Source: a bacterium ADurb.Bin236 (GTDB lineage: Bacteria; UBP15; UBA6099). Taken from it: DNA of 58,006 nt. A model generated the notes under the pieces. The model was not told where the DNA came from. It was given only the letters and a program-made list of their open reading frames with translations, and made no database searches. The position numbers were made by a program, and so were the translations under genes. Positions within the stretch are counted from its first letter, which is position 1. Each line of letters starts with the position of its first letter. The stretch lies in contig MWCD01000021.1 in assembly GCA_002069885.1 (NCBI GenBank), positions 1 through 58,006 on the forward strand. Direction: 5' to 3'. Shown here in pieces: positions 16,080 through 27,000 of this stretch.

Positions 16080-16562
16080 ATGTCTTCGGAATCAAAAGCG
16101 ACATATAACCGGAAACTACAGCGGGAGAGAGGCGCGGGCATCATACAGATTCTCGTCATTGTTCTAGTCTTAGGCGTCGCCGGGTTCTTTCTTTTCAATC
16201 CCGTCAAAAACCGGGTCAACGCTCAGATGTGCAGACAGAAACTATCTGTTATCAGAACTTTGCAGGAGAAGTTTTTCTCGACGAACGGCTACTATGCCGA
16301 GCATCCGGACGACCTCAAGGCGATGAAAAACTATCCCGAACTTGAGCCGTCCTGCATCAGAACGGGACAGGAACTTGAATATTTAAGAGGCCCTCGCGAC
16401 GACGCGAACTTCTGGGAAATCAGCGTGACTGTCGCCGGGGAATGGGAAAACCAATGTTTTCTGACCGCAAACAGAAGCGGCGTTTTCGCGGAAGGCTTGT
16501 GCGCCACAAAGAAGGACATGAAAAAAGCAGCCGAGGCTGAATCCCAGAGCGAAGGGTATTGA
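16080..16562 (+). CDS. Pilin-like membrane-anchored protein
   Basis: A 160-aa protein, with AGGAGG just before the ATG. A positively charged N-terminus (KLQRERGAG) is followed by a hydrophobic helix (IIQILVIVLVLGVAGFFLF) in the position of a type IV pilin or pseudopilin. The next part (MCRQKLSVIRTLQEKFFSTNGYYAEHPDDL, residues about 45-75) reads like the pilin alpha-1 helix and the NGYYP-type turn. The canonical Glu at position 5 after the Gly cleavage site is missing. It may be a minor pseudopilin or an uncleaved anchored relative. No pilus assembly genes are in the window. Confidence 0.6.
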   Translation: MSSESKATYNRKLQRERGAGIIQILVIVLVLGVAGFFLFNPVKNRVNAQMCRQKLSVIRTLQEKFFSTNGYYAEHPDDLKAMKNYPELEPSCIRTGQELEYLRGPRDDANFWEISVTVAGEWENQCFLTANRSGVFAEGLCATKKDMKKAAEAESQSEGY

Positions 16563-16575
16563 GAGGCAAAACAAC

Positions 16576-17499
16576 TTGTTTATAAGGGACACAGCTTACA
16601 AGACGCTGCGCGGGGTGGAGGCGGAGATAGACGCCTTGGCGGCGCGTTCGGGAGCGGAAATAGCGCTGCTTGGCGAATCGACCGAAGGCAGACCCATTCG
16701 CGCCCTCTGCTTCGGCGGCGGAGACTACCGCAAACCTGAGCTGCTTTATTACGCGCTTGAACACTCGATGGAATATATCGGCGCAGAGGCCGCTCTTGAC
16801 GCCGCCCGGCGGCTGGCGGACGGCGAATGCTCCGAGTTTTTAGATAAGATGAATGCCTGGGTTCTTCCAGTTTTTAATCCCGACGGATATGCGAGAGTTG
16901 AGAAACAGCTTTCCAGCGGACTGGGCCTTGCCTTCGCGCGTAAAAATGCCTCCGGGGTAGACCTTAACAGGAACTTCCCCGTCGCCTTCTATCACTTTCC
17001 GGGTTCAGTCTTCGCGGGCAGCCCCCTGAAGTTTTCTCCACATTATCGGGGCGCCGAGCCTTGCTCCGAGCAGGAAACACGCGTCTTCAGGGACTTTATT
17101 CTCGGAAGAAATTTCAAAATCAGCTTGGCTTTTCATTGCTTCGGCGCAAGCATTCTGTACCCGTATTTTTACAAGAAGAGCAAATGCGGCGCGCACGACA
17201 CATTAGCCGCTCTGGCAGGAAAGATATCTTTCGCGCAGCGTTCGCCTTACTCCGTCAAGCCCGGTCATAAGCTCTATCTGACTAACGGAAGCTCCGCCGA
17301 CTGGCTTTATGACGAACAGGGCATCCTTGCTCTTGTCATGGAAATAGGAAAATTAGGAGTTAAAGCGGACAGGCCTGAATCTTGGATCAATCCGTTCTTC
17401 TGGTTCAACCCCGTCGACCCCAGAGAGGAACTCGACAACATAGTTCCGGCAAGCCTCAAACTTGTCGAGGAAACCGCATCCAGATTCTGCGGCGACTAA
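16576..17499 (+). CDS. M14 family zinc carboxypeptidase
   Basis: A 307-aa protein. TTG 16576 is the start because GAGAGG lies nine bases upstream, 13 bases after the pilin-like stop. The M14 metal site is complete: H63 and E66 (EHSMEYIG) and H187 (AFHCFG). Substrate residues N131-R132 (VDLNRNFP) and the catalytic E256 (VMEIGKL) are present. No signal peptide is seen, so the enzyme may act in the cytoplasm, unlike many M14 enzymes. The family removes C-terminal residues from peptides or trims peptidoglycan peptides (gamma-D-Glu-Dap type). The substrate cannot be told. Confidence 0.88.
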   Translation: MFIRDTAYKTLRGVEAEIDALAARSGAEIALLGESTEGRPIRALCFGGGDYRKPELLYYALEHSMEYIGAEAALDAARRLADGECSEFLDKMNAWVLPVFNPDGYARVEKQLSSGLGLAFARKNASGVDLNRNFPVAFYHFPGSVFAGSPLKFSPHYRGAEPCSEQETRVFRDFILGRNFKISLAFHCFGASILYPYFYKKSKCGAHDTLAALAGKISFAQRSPYSVKPGHKLYLTNGSSADWLYDEQGILALVMEIGKLGVKADRPESWINPFFWFNPVDPREELDNIVPASLKLVEETASRFCGD

Positions 17500-17606
17500 C
17501 CCGTATTTGTCACAGCGCGAACTGCCATACTCCCCCTTTTTTCTCACGAGACACAAACTGAAAATCCTGTCTGCATTCGATTTGCCCGTAAAAAAAGCGC
17601 GCCAAC

Positions 17607-17637
17607 AAAAAAGCCGCCTTGCAAGGCGGCTTTTTTT
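17607..17637. terminator. Bidirectional rho-independent terminator
   Basis: GCCGCCTT (17613-17620) and AAGGCGGC (17623-17630), separated by GC, are flanked by an A-run on the left and a T-run on the right. It lies between two convergent genes, the carboxypeptidase and the dockerin-like protein. Confidence 0.85.
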
Positions 17638-17670
17638 GCGCGTTATGTTTGCCTGATGAAAATGAAAAGC

Positions 17671-18648
17671 TTACCAAGTTTCTTCTTTTTCAAACCCCGC
17701 CTTGAGCACAGAAAAATCGTGTATGGTGATTTCGCCGTCGCCGTTCACATCAGAGTTCTCGCAATGATTATCATTCCATTCGACGGTCCCCGTCCTTGTG
17801 CCGTAACATTTCTTGAACGGGTGCAGGTCATGGATGGAAATCTTTCCGTCGTTGTTGAAGTCGCCGGCGTAAAGATCGTCTACCATCCTAGCGTAAGTGC
17901 CGGTATTGGACACAGTCACAGTGAACTCAGAACCGATAACGTATTCTGCGTCGAGCCTTACTGTGTGGTTGCCGGAGGAAAGGTCTGTCAGTTCGAACAT
18001 GCCGCTTGCGTCAGTGGCTCCTTTAGGCGAGCCGTTCACATATATTTCTATGCCTTCCTTCATCACGTTGATTTTGGCAAGTCTGACCGCGCCGAAAGCG
18101 TCGTTGCCGTCGGAGGCGAAGAAGGTCTTGGTCCGTCCGGCCATAACGAAAATCGTGTTTTCTCCGGCTTCGGCCGCGGTAAAAATCTGTTTGCGTTCGT
18201 TGTGGGTGGAAAAGGATATCAATTCTTTAGTGGAAGGAACGATAATCGAAAGGTCGTAAGTGGGATGGAACTGAGAGAGGTCGGCGGTCATGAAAACAGC
18301 GCCGGGTTCCTCGACCTCGATGCGAACAGGCCATATTCTGCCGGGTTCGGTTGCGTCTTTGATTTGAATGCTTCTGGCGGCGATTTTCGAGTCGGTCGTC
18401 AACACATAGCCGTTGACCACCGCGTCCTCGGAATTGCCGGTGAGGCTCATGCCGGGCATGGGCGGCGGCTTAAGCAGTTCGGTCGCCGCTGAACCTTCTC
18501 CCACCCGAATTGGGAACATATCTGTTTTGTTTGTGGTAGAAAACGTCAGTTCGGCGTGCCAGTTGTCTACCGTGCCCGCCGCGAACGCGAACGCGGGGAG
18601 GGCCATAGCTAAGAACGCCGACGCCAGCGCTGTCTTCACTCTGCTCAT
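17671..18648 (-). CDS. Secreted protein with paired dockerin-like repeats
   Basis: A 325-aa protein, ATG 18648 with AGAGG upstream. The signal peptide is clear (ASAFLAMALPAFAFA). The central part is beta-rich and not recognised. It ends in a carboxypeptidase-regulatory-like segment (IEIYVNGSPKGATDASGMFE). The C-terminus has two Ca-binding dockerin type I loops: DFNNDGKISIHDLHPF and DVNGDGEITIHDFSVL. Both have the Asp/Asn pattern of functional loops. The dockerin pair resembles that in the 1411-aa protein. Attachment to a cohesin-bearing surface protein encoded elsewhere is possible. Confidence 0.75.
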   Translation of the reverse strand: MSRVKTALASAFLAMALPAFAFAAGTVDNWHAELTFSTTNKTDMFPIRVGEGSAATELLKPPPMPGMSLTGNSEDAVVNGYVLTTDSKIAARSIQIKDATEPGRIWPVRIEVEEPGAVFMTADLSQFHPTYDLSIIVPSTKELISFSTHNERKQIFTAAEAGENTIFVMAGRTKTFFASDGNDAFGAVRLAKINVMKEGIEIYVNGSPKGATDASGMFELTDLSSGNHTVRLDAEYVIGSEFTVTVSNTGTYARMVDDLYAGDFNNDGKISIHDLHPFKKCYGTRTGTVEWNDNHCENSDVNGDGEITIHDFSVLKAGFEKEETW

Positions 18649-18750
18649 TGTGCACCTCTTTAGGTTTGCCTTAGCGATACAGGCGCAAAGCCGCCCAACG
18701 TTTTTCTATAACGCCGAACAACGGCATCCGCGCCGATATGATTCACTTTT

Positions 18751-18761
18751 ATTTTACCACA
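18751..18761 (-). promoter_or_regulatory. Extended -10 motif TGTGGTAAAAT
   Basis: On the minus strand TGTGGTAAAAT lies about 105 bases upstream of the dockerin-like gene. The same motif occurs upstream of three other transcription units (27564, 31965, 56234). Confidence 0.4.
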
Positions 18762-18802
18762 ATCGGCGTTTTTCAACATTCTTTTAAAAAATAATGTCTT
18801 AT

Positions 18803-20911
18803 TCATGGAGATGTGATTTTTAATGTCACGCCTCTATTTGTCTTAACCCAATAACCTTTCCATGGAGAAAGATTGAACGAACTGTTGCTCAACCGGGCGG
18901 TGTATGAGCCGGAAGAATAGTCGTAAATATATCGGGACACCCATCCGATGGCTTCCGCTTCTGATAGGGGGACTTCAGCCGGATTGTCCGCCAGCGCCAC
19001 CCTGATACTGGAATCCGCCCACGGCACGGCGGCGTTGAATGGATTTCCGAACATGTTCCATCCTGAACCGAGGGGAACTGACGCGGTTGAGCCGGAAGAC
19101 CGGGGGCAACCGTTTGCGGTTATGGGAGCGGAAGCCGTGTTGTTGAACCAGAATCCCCTGCCCGTCTGGCCGACTCCGGGAAATCCCGCGTCAGTGTCGG
19201 CGTAGAAAAGCTGTGTCGCGGGAGAATACGCTATGAGAGAGCCTGTATAGCTCAAAGCTGTCGCGGGCGCGGACGCGTTCGGCACGAAAGGCAGAGAAAC
19301 GAGATGCCAGCCCGCCGCGAGGTTTCCGGATGTGAATGCATTCGAGCATCCTGCGACCGCCGTCAGGCTGAGCGTAAAGCTGAGAGGCTCTCCCGAAACG
19401 GCCAGCGGGCTTGTGTTGTTCACCACTATAACTATTTTCGAATATGACGAGCCGAAGCCTTCGAGCGTGGTCGAGCCTGTTCCTGCCGCCGCGATGTCCA
19501 GATTGCTTACGGAGAACCCGCCTCCAGTGTTCACCGCTATTGCCGCCAGTTTCCATGTGGCGGAAGAAGGCCCGGTGAAATTTATCGTCACCCTTCGGGC
19601 TGTCGTGTCCGGCGCGGTCACGGAGTAATACCTTGCGGCCAGATGCGCCAGCGTTTGCGTGCGCGACACCGGGAACGTCGATGACAGCGCGGTCACAGTC
19701 ACGTCCGGAAAATCCGGATGCGAGCCGTCAACGAAATCTTTCGTGTAAAACGCCGTCGAGTAGTCCCTGTATACAGTCTCTACGTCCGTCCCGTACCCGG
19801 AAAGCAGAGAATCGATAAGCGGGACTTCGGTGACGGTTTCCGCGCACCACGTCTGGGCTGTCAGCGAAAGGCAGTTCTGCTGAAGGGCTTTCCACAGGTC
19901 CATTACGAACTTGTCGCCCGTCACCCGTTCAGTGATATATCTTAAAAAAACCGCCGAGCCGTATTCGAGACCGCCGTTGGCCTTGTCTATGGATTCGTAT
20001 GTCCGGTTCGCCCTGTAGTTTTCTACAAAGCCGAGATAGTCGTTCACATCGGGATATATCTTCTCCTCCATCCACACGGCGGACATCTCCATGAGCCAAG
20101 TAGAAGGGGAAATGTGGTTCATGCCGAACTGGACGGAGTGGAAGAACTCGTGGGCAGCCAGCACTTGGCTGAACTGTTCGAGAGTATTGCCGCCGAAACC
20201 GTATCCGGCGTAATCGTTGTCAACTTCTATAAAAGACTCCGCGTAAGAAGGATTGCTGTATTCTGTCGTGGTTACGGTGCGGCCCACTATTCCCGCGTCT
20301 ATCTGTCCCATCAGGTCGCAGACGTAAACCTCGTATTTTCCGCCTGTGGAAGTTCTGGGAGGAGCCGGAAGGCCGAGTTCGTTTATCTGTACGTCCCACA
20401 CTTTTTCATAAATCGCCGCCAGCATGTTTATATAGTCCGCCGCTGCCGCGTGAGAGCCTGTAGCCGTATAAATTATTTTAAAATTGGTAGTGACTCGTGT
20501 TGAAAGCGTCGAGCTTGAAAGAGCGCTCTGGCAGGTCGTCGACGAGCCGAAGTTCAGCCACATCCGCTGATTTCCTTCCCAGTCGGTGACCTGAATTACC
20601 GAGGAAAGAGACTCGCGGGTCTGCGGCGAAAGTTTGTCCCAGTTGCGAACGAGACGAAGGCCCGCAAGAGTCGCGTTGACGCCGGGCCTGTGAGGCTCGG
20701 AAACGCCGATTCTGGCCGCCTCCGCCCCTTGAAGCTCCGCCTGCGCTCCCTCTTCGTAATAGTATCTGAAATCATTGACAATGTCGGCTTCGGAAAAAGG
20801 CGTTTCTGCGAAGACCGTTTGCGAAACGACCGCAACCGCGAATATAACCGCCGCAAAGGCTCTTTTTATGAGCGCCGCTTTTTTTACCTGTTGTGTCACA
20901 GCATTCTTCAT
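18803..20911 (-). CDS. Secreted zinc metalloprotease, MXAN_6640-like
   Basis: A 702-aa protein with a signal peptide (residues about 16-35). The zinc motif HEFFH is at residues 254-258 within LAAHEFFHSVQFGM. It is followed by STWLMEMSAVWMEEKIYP, which supplies a downstream Glu ligand, the arrangement in MXAN_6640-type putative metalloproteases. The C-terminal third holds a duplicated module beginning GWHLVSLPF and GWNMFGNPF and closing with WKGYWVKTN. This module also ends the 2166-aa protein next door, so it may be a shared surface-sorting or binding domain. The family is putative and the substrate is unknown. Confidence 0.75.
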   Translation of the reverse strand: MKNAVTQQVKKAALIKRAFAAVIFAVAVVSQTVFAETPFSEADIVNDFRYYYEEGAQAELQGAEAARIGVSEPHRPGVNATLAGLRLVRNWDKLSPQTRESLSSVIQVTDWEGNQRMWLNFGSSTTCQSALSSSTLSTRVTTNFKIIYTATGSHAAAADYINMLAAIYEKVWDVQINELGLPAPPRTSTGGKYEVYVCDLMGQIDAGIVGRTVTTTEYSNPSYAESFIEVDNDYAGYGFGGNTLEQFSQVLAAHEFFHSVQFGMNHISPSTWLMEMSAVWMEEKIYPDVNDYLGFVENYRANRTYESIDKANGGLEYGSAVFLRYITERVTGDKFVMDLWKALQQNCLSLTAQTWCAETVTEVPLIDSLLSGYGTDVETVYRDYSTAFYTKDFVDGSHPDFPDVTVTALSSTFPVSRTQTLAHLAARYYSVTAPDTTARRVTINFTGPSSATWKLAAIAVNTGGGFSVSNLDIAAAGTGSTTLEGFGSSYSKIVIVVNNTSPLAVSGEPLSFTLSLTAVAGCSNAFTSGNLAAGWHLVSLPFVPNASAPATALSYTGSLIAYSPATQLFYADTDAGFPGVGQTGRGFWFNNTASAPITANGCPRSSGSTASVPLGSGWNMFGNPFNAAVPWADSSIRVALADNPAEVPLSEAEAIGWVSRYIYDYSSGSYTARLSNSSFNLSPWKGYWVKTNRGVTLKITSP

Positions 20912-20917
20912 TCTTTA

Positions 20918-20946
20918 ATCATAATCCCGATTATTAAATAATTCAA
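20918..20946 (-). promoter_or_regulatory. Candidate promoter abutting the metalloprotease start
   Basis: TTGAAT (20946-20941), a 17-base spacer and TATGAT (20923-20918). The predicted start of transcription falls at the ATG (20911), which would make the mRNA leaderless. The AT-rich context makes a chance match possible. Confidence 0.3.
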
Positions 20947-21035
20947 AATTAATCATAATGGAATAACTGTTGTCGGCAATGGAAAAAGCAGAAATAGATT
21001 TCTTCGCCAAGGGAATAAAAAACAGGGTTCAGGAA

Positions 21036-24000
21036 TCATTCTTCGATGATGTACATGCTCGGGAAAACAAGCACGCAACCGTCGCGATTCGCTTTTATTG
21101 CGAAACCGCGCCACGGTTCGATAGTGACGCCATCCGTAATGCCGTACGGACCGTCAAACTCATTGTCGGCGGGATCGAACAGCCATATGTCGGCGTCAGT
21201 GCATGCGGCTGCCTCGGCGGAGCCGAGAGATGACACCTGCCCGTAGTAGTCAACCGCTATCGACGCGCTCCATGTCATTGATTTGTCGTATGGCACGCCG
21301 ACGATGTTCCATCCTTCTCTTATCGGAACCAGATTTGTGGTTGAATTGACGCCCCTTGCGGTGATAGTGCGGGCGATGGGGAAAAATACCCAGTACGCCA
21401 TTCCGGGAGCGGCGGGATCCATTCCGACGTTATATATATAAGAGTTGTTCTTGAGCTGGAAGAACTGGAGGTCGGGCACGCCGAGGGCCAGCGCCGGCGC
21501 GTATATGGAGGGTTGCATCGGTATCCCCACCAAGTTCCATCCGGGCTCAAAATCATGGTTCATAACAACGCTGACGGCCTGAAGTCCGATGATTATCGCC
21601 GCAGGGCTGAAATCGCTGACGTTGCCCGCCAAGTCGGTAGCGCGCGCGTAAACATAGTTGACTCCGGGTTTCAGGCCGGAGATGTACAGAGAGTAAGAGC
21701 CGTTCGAGGCGGTTATCGCTTTGCCGTCCGGTATCGGTTTGGAGTCCGGGATGTTCACGCATACCGAATTGACGTATGACCATATCTGAAGAGTTCCGCA
21801 GGATTGGCTTGTGTAGTCTTCGTCTATGAGGCCGTCGCGGTCGTTGTCTATGCCATCCAAGCCGTTGGGCTCCTCGTCGATTCGCCCGTCGCCGTCGTTG
21901 TCTATGCCGTCGCCTGCGGTCAGCGGGGATATGCGCAAGGCGGCGAACGCCTCGACCGTCGCGTAAACCTCCGGCAATCCTCCCTGATCCAGAACTATGC
22001 CTGAACCGGTCGTCTGGGTGAAGTATGTTTCGACATCCTGAAGCGCGAGCGATGGCGCGCGCGGAGGCTTGGTGTCGATTACGAACCTGTCTCCGATCAG
22101 AGGAGCGGAAGCCGAGGCTTGGTTTCCGGCGACATCTGTCGCGTTCATCGAAATGTAAGCAATGCCGTCCTCGTGCGTCGAACCGTTGTCCGTCATGGCG
22201 TTATAGGCGTATGAATAAAGGACATCGCTGCCGGAAACTGTCGTCACCGCCGCTGAAACCACATCGCCCGTTCCCTGCTGCTCGACATTAATCGTGGGAG
22301 CCTCGTCTAGCAACTCATAGGAGCGGATTCTCATGTATAGACTGCCCGCTTTTGTTATCGGCAGAAGATTTATATCCTGATCAGCTTTTATCGAAAGCCC
22401 CGAGTCCTTCCAATAAGTGATTTCAAACTTGGGAGGCTTGGTGTCAATTGCGAGATAGCCGCCGATGGAGGGAATAGTTCCGGCGGGGGTGGTGTTGCCC
22501 TGTTTGTCCGTGCCTATGACGACGATTTTTGCGTCTCCGTCCACATAAGTCGGCGAGCTTTCCGCGCTTACCAAGAACGAACCTTTGAACTGGGTGAACG
22601 AGCCGCCTATCGAAGTGGTGGTGGCGTTGGTTACTCCGAAGCTGCCTTGTGTGTCCACGCTGAATTTCGGCGGGTTGGGATTGCCGCTCAACTCTAGGTC
22701 TTCTGACGCTGAGATGAGCATATAGACCATCCCGGCTTTCGCCGTCTGCTTGGTTGACGTCGGCGTCACCGTCGGCAGCGGCACGGTCAGGTTTGTGTCG
22801 CTGAAATAAGTCACTTGGAACTGTGGCGGGCCGGAGTCGCGCACTATCATGCATTTGCCTAGGCCGGCGTTGTAGAACGGGGTTAGAGGCGAGCATCCGC
22901 GCGTCCCGGAGTTGCCTCCGGCGTCTATAATCAGCCCTTCGATTATATTCGCCCCTTCCGCGAGGAAAATCCCCGGCGGGTCTTCATCAATCAGGCCGTC
23001 GAAGTCGTTGTCTATGCTATCCACCGGGTCTTCGTCGGCGGTTCCGTCGCTGTCGTAATCGATTCCCAAAGAGAACTGACCGGCGGCGTTAGTTAAGACA
23101 GTCCCGACGTATGTGTTATTGACATATATGTTAACTCGAGAGTTGGCTTCCGCAGGGTTGGCCGTAAAGCCGGTCAGCGGCGAAGTGGTCAGAGTGGTGG
23201 GCGTTGTGACGCCGTTGAAAATCGGGGGGCCGGGCGGCTCGGTGTCCACGTTGAACGCGTACACCACGCTCGACGCGCTTCTATTGTACGCCTTGTCGTA
23301 AGCGTAAACTCGCCAGTAATATTTTCCGTCCTGAAGCTCATGTGCGTAACAGGATGAAGCCGTTCCGTCCCATGAGCATTTCGTGTCGGCCACGCACGCT
23401 GTCTGATTGGAATAGTTCGCGCATCTGCCGGGCAGAAGAATATCAGCCGGCAACACAGTCATGCTGAACGTGGTCGAATAGTTGTCGTCCTGAGTGTCTT
23501 TGTCCACGATTACCGAAGAGAAGTTGGATTGCTGCGATATCTGGACTTTGTATTTGAACATATCTGCCGCGCGCGGCGAAATCCTCCAGCGCAGGTTCGG
23601 CGTCGAGTCGCTGACTATCTGGTTGTGGGTCGGCTCTATCGGCGCCGGGGCGGCGGGCGGAACGGTGTCCACCGTGAAGCTGCCTGTCGTGTAGATGACG
23701 TTGCCTGCGAGGTCTCTTACGAAATACGGGCTGTTGGGATCAAGGTCTCCGACCGTTATCGAAGCGGCCCCGTTGTACGCCGCGCCTGACACGATGTTGT
23801 AAGCGCCAGCGTAATCGTATTGAGAGCCTGTTTGTAATTCGAGTTCGATATAGCAACCGCTGCCGGGCTGCGGGCCGAACGAGCCGACGTCCTCGTCAAT
23901 GTGTCCGTCGCCGTCGTCGTCTATGCCGTTTAGGTATTCCTCGTCGATCTGCCCGTCGCAGTCGTTGTCCAGCCCTTCGTTGATAACGGGAGAGGAGTGG

Positions 24001-27000
24001 AAGTTCGCCTGTTTGACGCGGGCGCGGAAGGAGTCGCCGACATATTTCGACACCGAGCAGGCTACTCGAACGCCGTCGCCGTCCGGAATCATCTCCAGTT
24101 CGCCCTCAACGCCGTTGTTGTTGCTGTCCAGCCCCGCGAGCAAAGGTGTGGCCGCGCACTGAATTTGCGGCGGCTGGGAGTCCACCATGAACTTGTCTCC
24201 CGACGCCGGCAGTTGTTTGTTCAGAATGTTTCCATAAAGGTCGCGCGTGGTGAAATATACATATGCCAAACCGTCCGAATAGACTTGTCCGGCTCCTATT
24301 GCGTCGACCTGAAAATCCGCTTTGAAAGTGGTGTTCGAGCCCGGAGGCCACGGGATGGCGGTAAACGGGCCGGCTTTCTTCTGTCCCTGCTGCCATGTTT
24401 CGAAGCTCGGCTCATATGAGCTTGGTATCGGCTCATTCGAAGTGATTATTAGGCAGACGGCCTGATTTGGATTGCTTGTGGTGTCGCTGGTGACGGGCGT
24501 GCCGTCCGGCAGAGTGGGCATAGGCTCGGTGCAGTCGATGTCGCTGAAATACGATACCGAGAGCTGCGGCGGGATAGTGTCGATTCCGAAAGTAAAATAA
24601 GGCGTAGCGGTGGCGGTCATCGGCAATGGATTCCACGGGCCGAGGTTGCCCGCTTTGTCAAACGCGGCCACACGCCAGTAATACGGCTCGGCAAGCGTTC
24701 TCTGCGGCAGAGTCGGCAGATTGATGGACACCTGATTGACCGAATTATTGTTTATCACCAGCGTGCCGTCGTCGAAGCCGGAAGTGGTCGAGACCTGAAG
24801 CCACCATTTGGATACTTCCCATCCGGCGGTGGCTCCCGCGGCGCACGGGACACCGAGGTAGTTCTGCGTTACGCTCACGTCCTCGTCGACGGTTCCGTCG
24901 CCGTCGTCGTCAATCCCGTTATAGCATTCCTCGTCCGTGCGTCCATCGAAATCGTTGTCCGTTCCGTCTAAAAGCATGGTCCATTTGAGAGTCGGGTTGT
25001 TCACGGTAGGCGCGGAAGGAGAGCAAGACATGGCGGAGCGGGCGATTATGCCGTCGCATGGCGCGACCGGCAGGGACGCCGAGGGAACGCCCGGCGGCGT
25101 CATGCGAATCGCGAAGAACTGCCCGCTGCTGATGGCCGTGTCAGGCTCGGCGGTCCCGAATTCAGGAATCACCCAGTTGGGAATCCCGTCCGGCAAACCG
25201 GCGGGATATGTGTCGTCGCTCAGTTTTCCGCTGTCGTACTGGTCGGCGGCGGCCTGATAGTCGTATTGATGCCATTTGCGGTTGTGCATCTGGTCGCGCG
25301 CATCGACGGTTATAGCCGCGTACCCGTCATTGTGCGTGGCGGGAGCCACCGAGTGGCAGCCTCTGAATGTTTTGCATCTGTTTGTGGAGTCGTCATACGC
25401 GTTGCAACCTGAGCCTGTGCAGTAATTGCAGGTCGGACTTTGATTGCAGGTGGCGTACACCTGTTCCTGAACCCACACGTTCGGCTGGGGTTTTCCCATA
25501 TACACCGGGGCTCTCGAATCGGGTTTAAAGATGTAAACGGAAGGCGTGGCGCCGAGGAAGTCGTCCGTCGATTCCACTTCGAAATAGACGGTTCCCTCCG
25601 GAGTGATCGGCATAGTCTGAGTTGTGACGCCGCCGTCGTTGTCGTGATCCACAATGTTAAAAGTCGAAGAGTATGATATGTTCGAGTAGTATCTGGCGCG
25701 CAGAGTCGGCGGGCTGTTGTCGAAGGAGACCGAGCCGCCGGCCGCCGGAGCCGCAGCTTCGACTTCGTTTCCCACGCCGTCAGAGGCTGTGAAAGTGACG
25801 GCGTAAATCCCTTCGTCTTCTATGCCGGGGAGAGTCGGCGCGCCGGACACGTCCCATCTGTATCTGAAAACGGTCTGCCCGAAGGGAAGCCCGACGCATT
25901 CCGGATGCGTCGTCAACCCGTCCTGAGTGCACACGACCGTCATTTTATTGTCTGTATGGGCCACGCCGGGGACTCTCGCGCGCGGGTCGGGGCCTGTGAT
26001 GAATATCCTCGGATGCGGCACGCATCTGGGCGACGCGGTGTTGTACGTCTGGTGGAAACTGTAGTAGTAGTTGGGCGAACAGAAGTACGACGCCGAGTCT
26101 TTCCCGGCGGCTCCGTTGGCTATCTCGTCAACATAGCCGTTGCCGTCGTTGTCGATGCGGTCGTTTACATTGTACGGCGGGCGGGTCACTCCCGCGCACC
26201 AGTCCACATCCTCGTCGATCTGCCCGTCCGCGTCGTTGTCCACGTTGTCAAACCCGCACGCTTCTTCGTCCGTCGAGCCATCGACATCCCTGTCCACAAA
26301 CGGCGCTGCGGCGACGTTCCAGACATCCCCGTCTCCGGCCATCACAGGCGCGCCGTACCTGTTATAGACGAACGGGACGCCGTATTGATTTTCAGGCGCG
26401 AACAGAGGTTCGCTTGCCGTTATCTTCAAATGTATATACCGGCGCTGCGCCAGACTGCAGTCGGAAGGACTAAACCGGCAGGCGTTGCTGGTGACCACCG
26501 GATTGCCGAAAGTGTCGAGAGGAAACTTATCTGCAAAACCTGTCGCTTCGTCATATTGGGTGAAATATTCGACGGACAGGAACTGAGGCGGCTTGCTGTC
26601 CGGAGCCACGCATTTTTCGAATGCGGTCACGGACGGATTGTTCAGCTCCTCCATAAGGGCGCTTGCGTTGCCTGCGGTATCAATATACCTCATCACGTAA
26701 CAATAAGTGGTCGGTGGATTTTTGAATCTATCTACATTGAGAGAAGGTATTGTTTCGAGGATATAGTCCTGATCTCCGGGAAAAACCGAGCCTGCTATGT
26801 TTCCCGTGGAGGCGTAAGGGGTCGGCCACTGCCGCCTTATGGACTGCACCAGATTCCATGTCATGCTTTTATTGCACTGCCAGCATGTCTCGCCGTCCGG
26901 ACCGCAGGAAGGACAACTCTTTCCATTGGCTCCGTCCGGGTCTCCGCCGAACTCGCCGCTAGTATCGTTGACAATGAATTTCCACAATGAGCCGCCCCCG

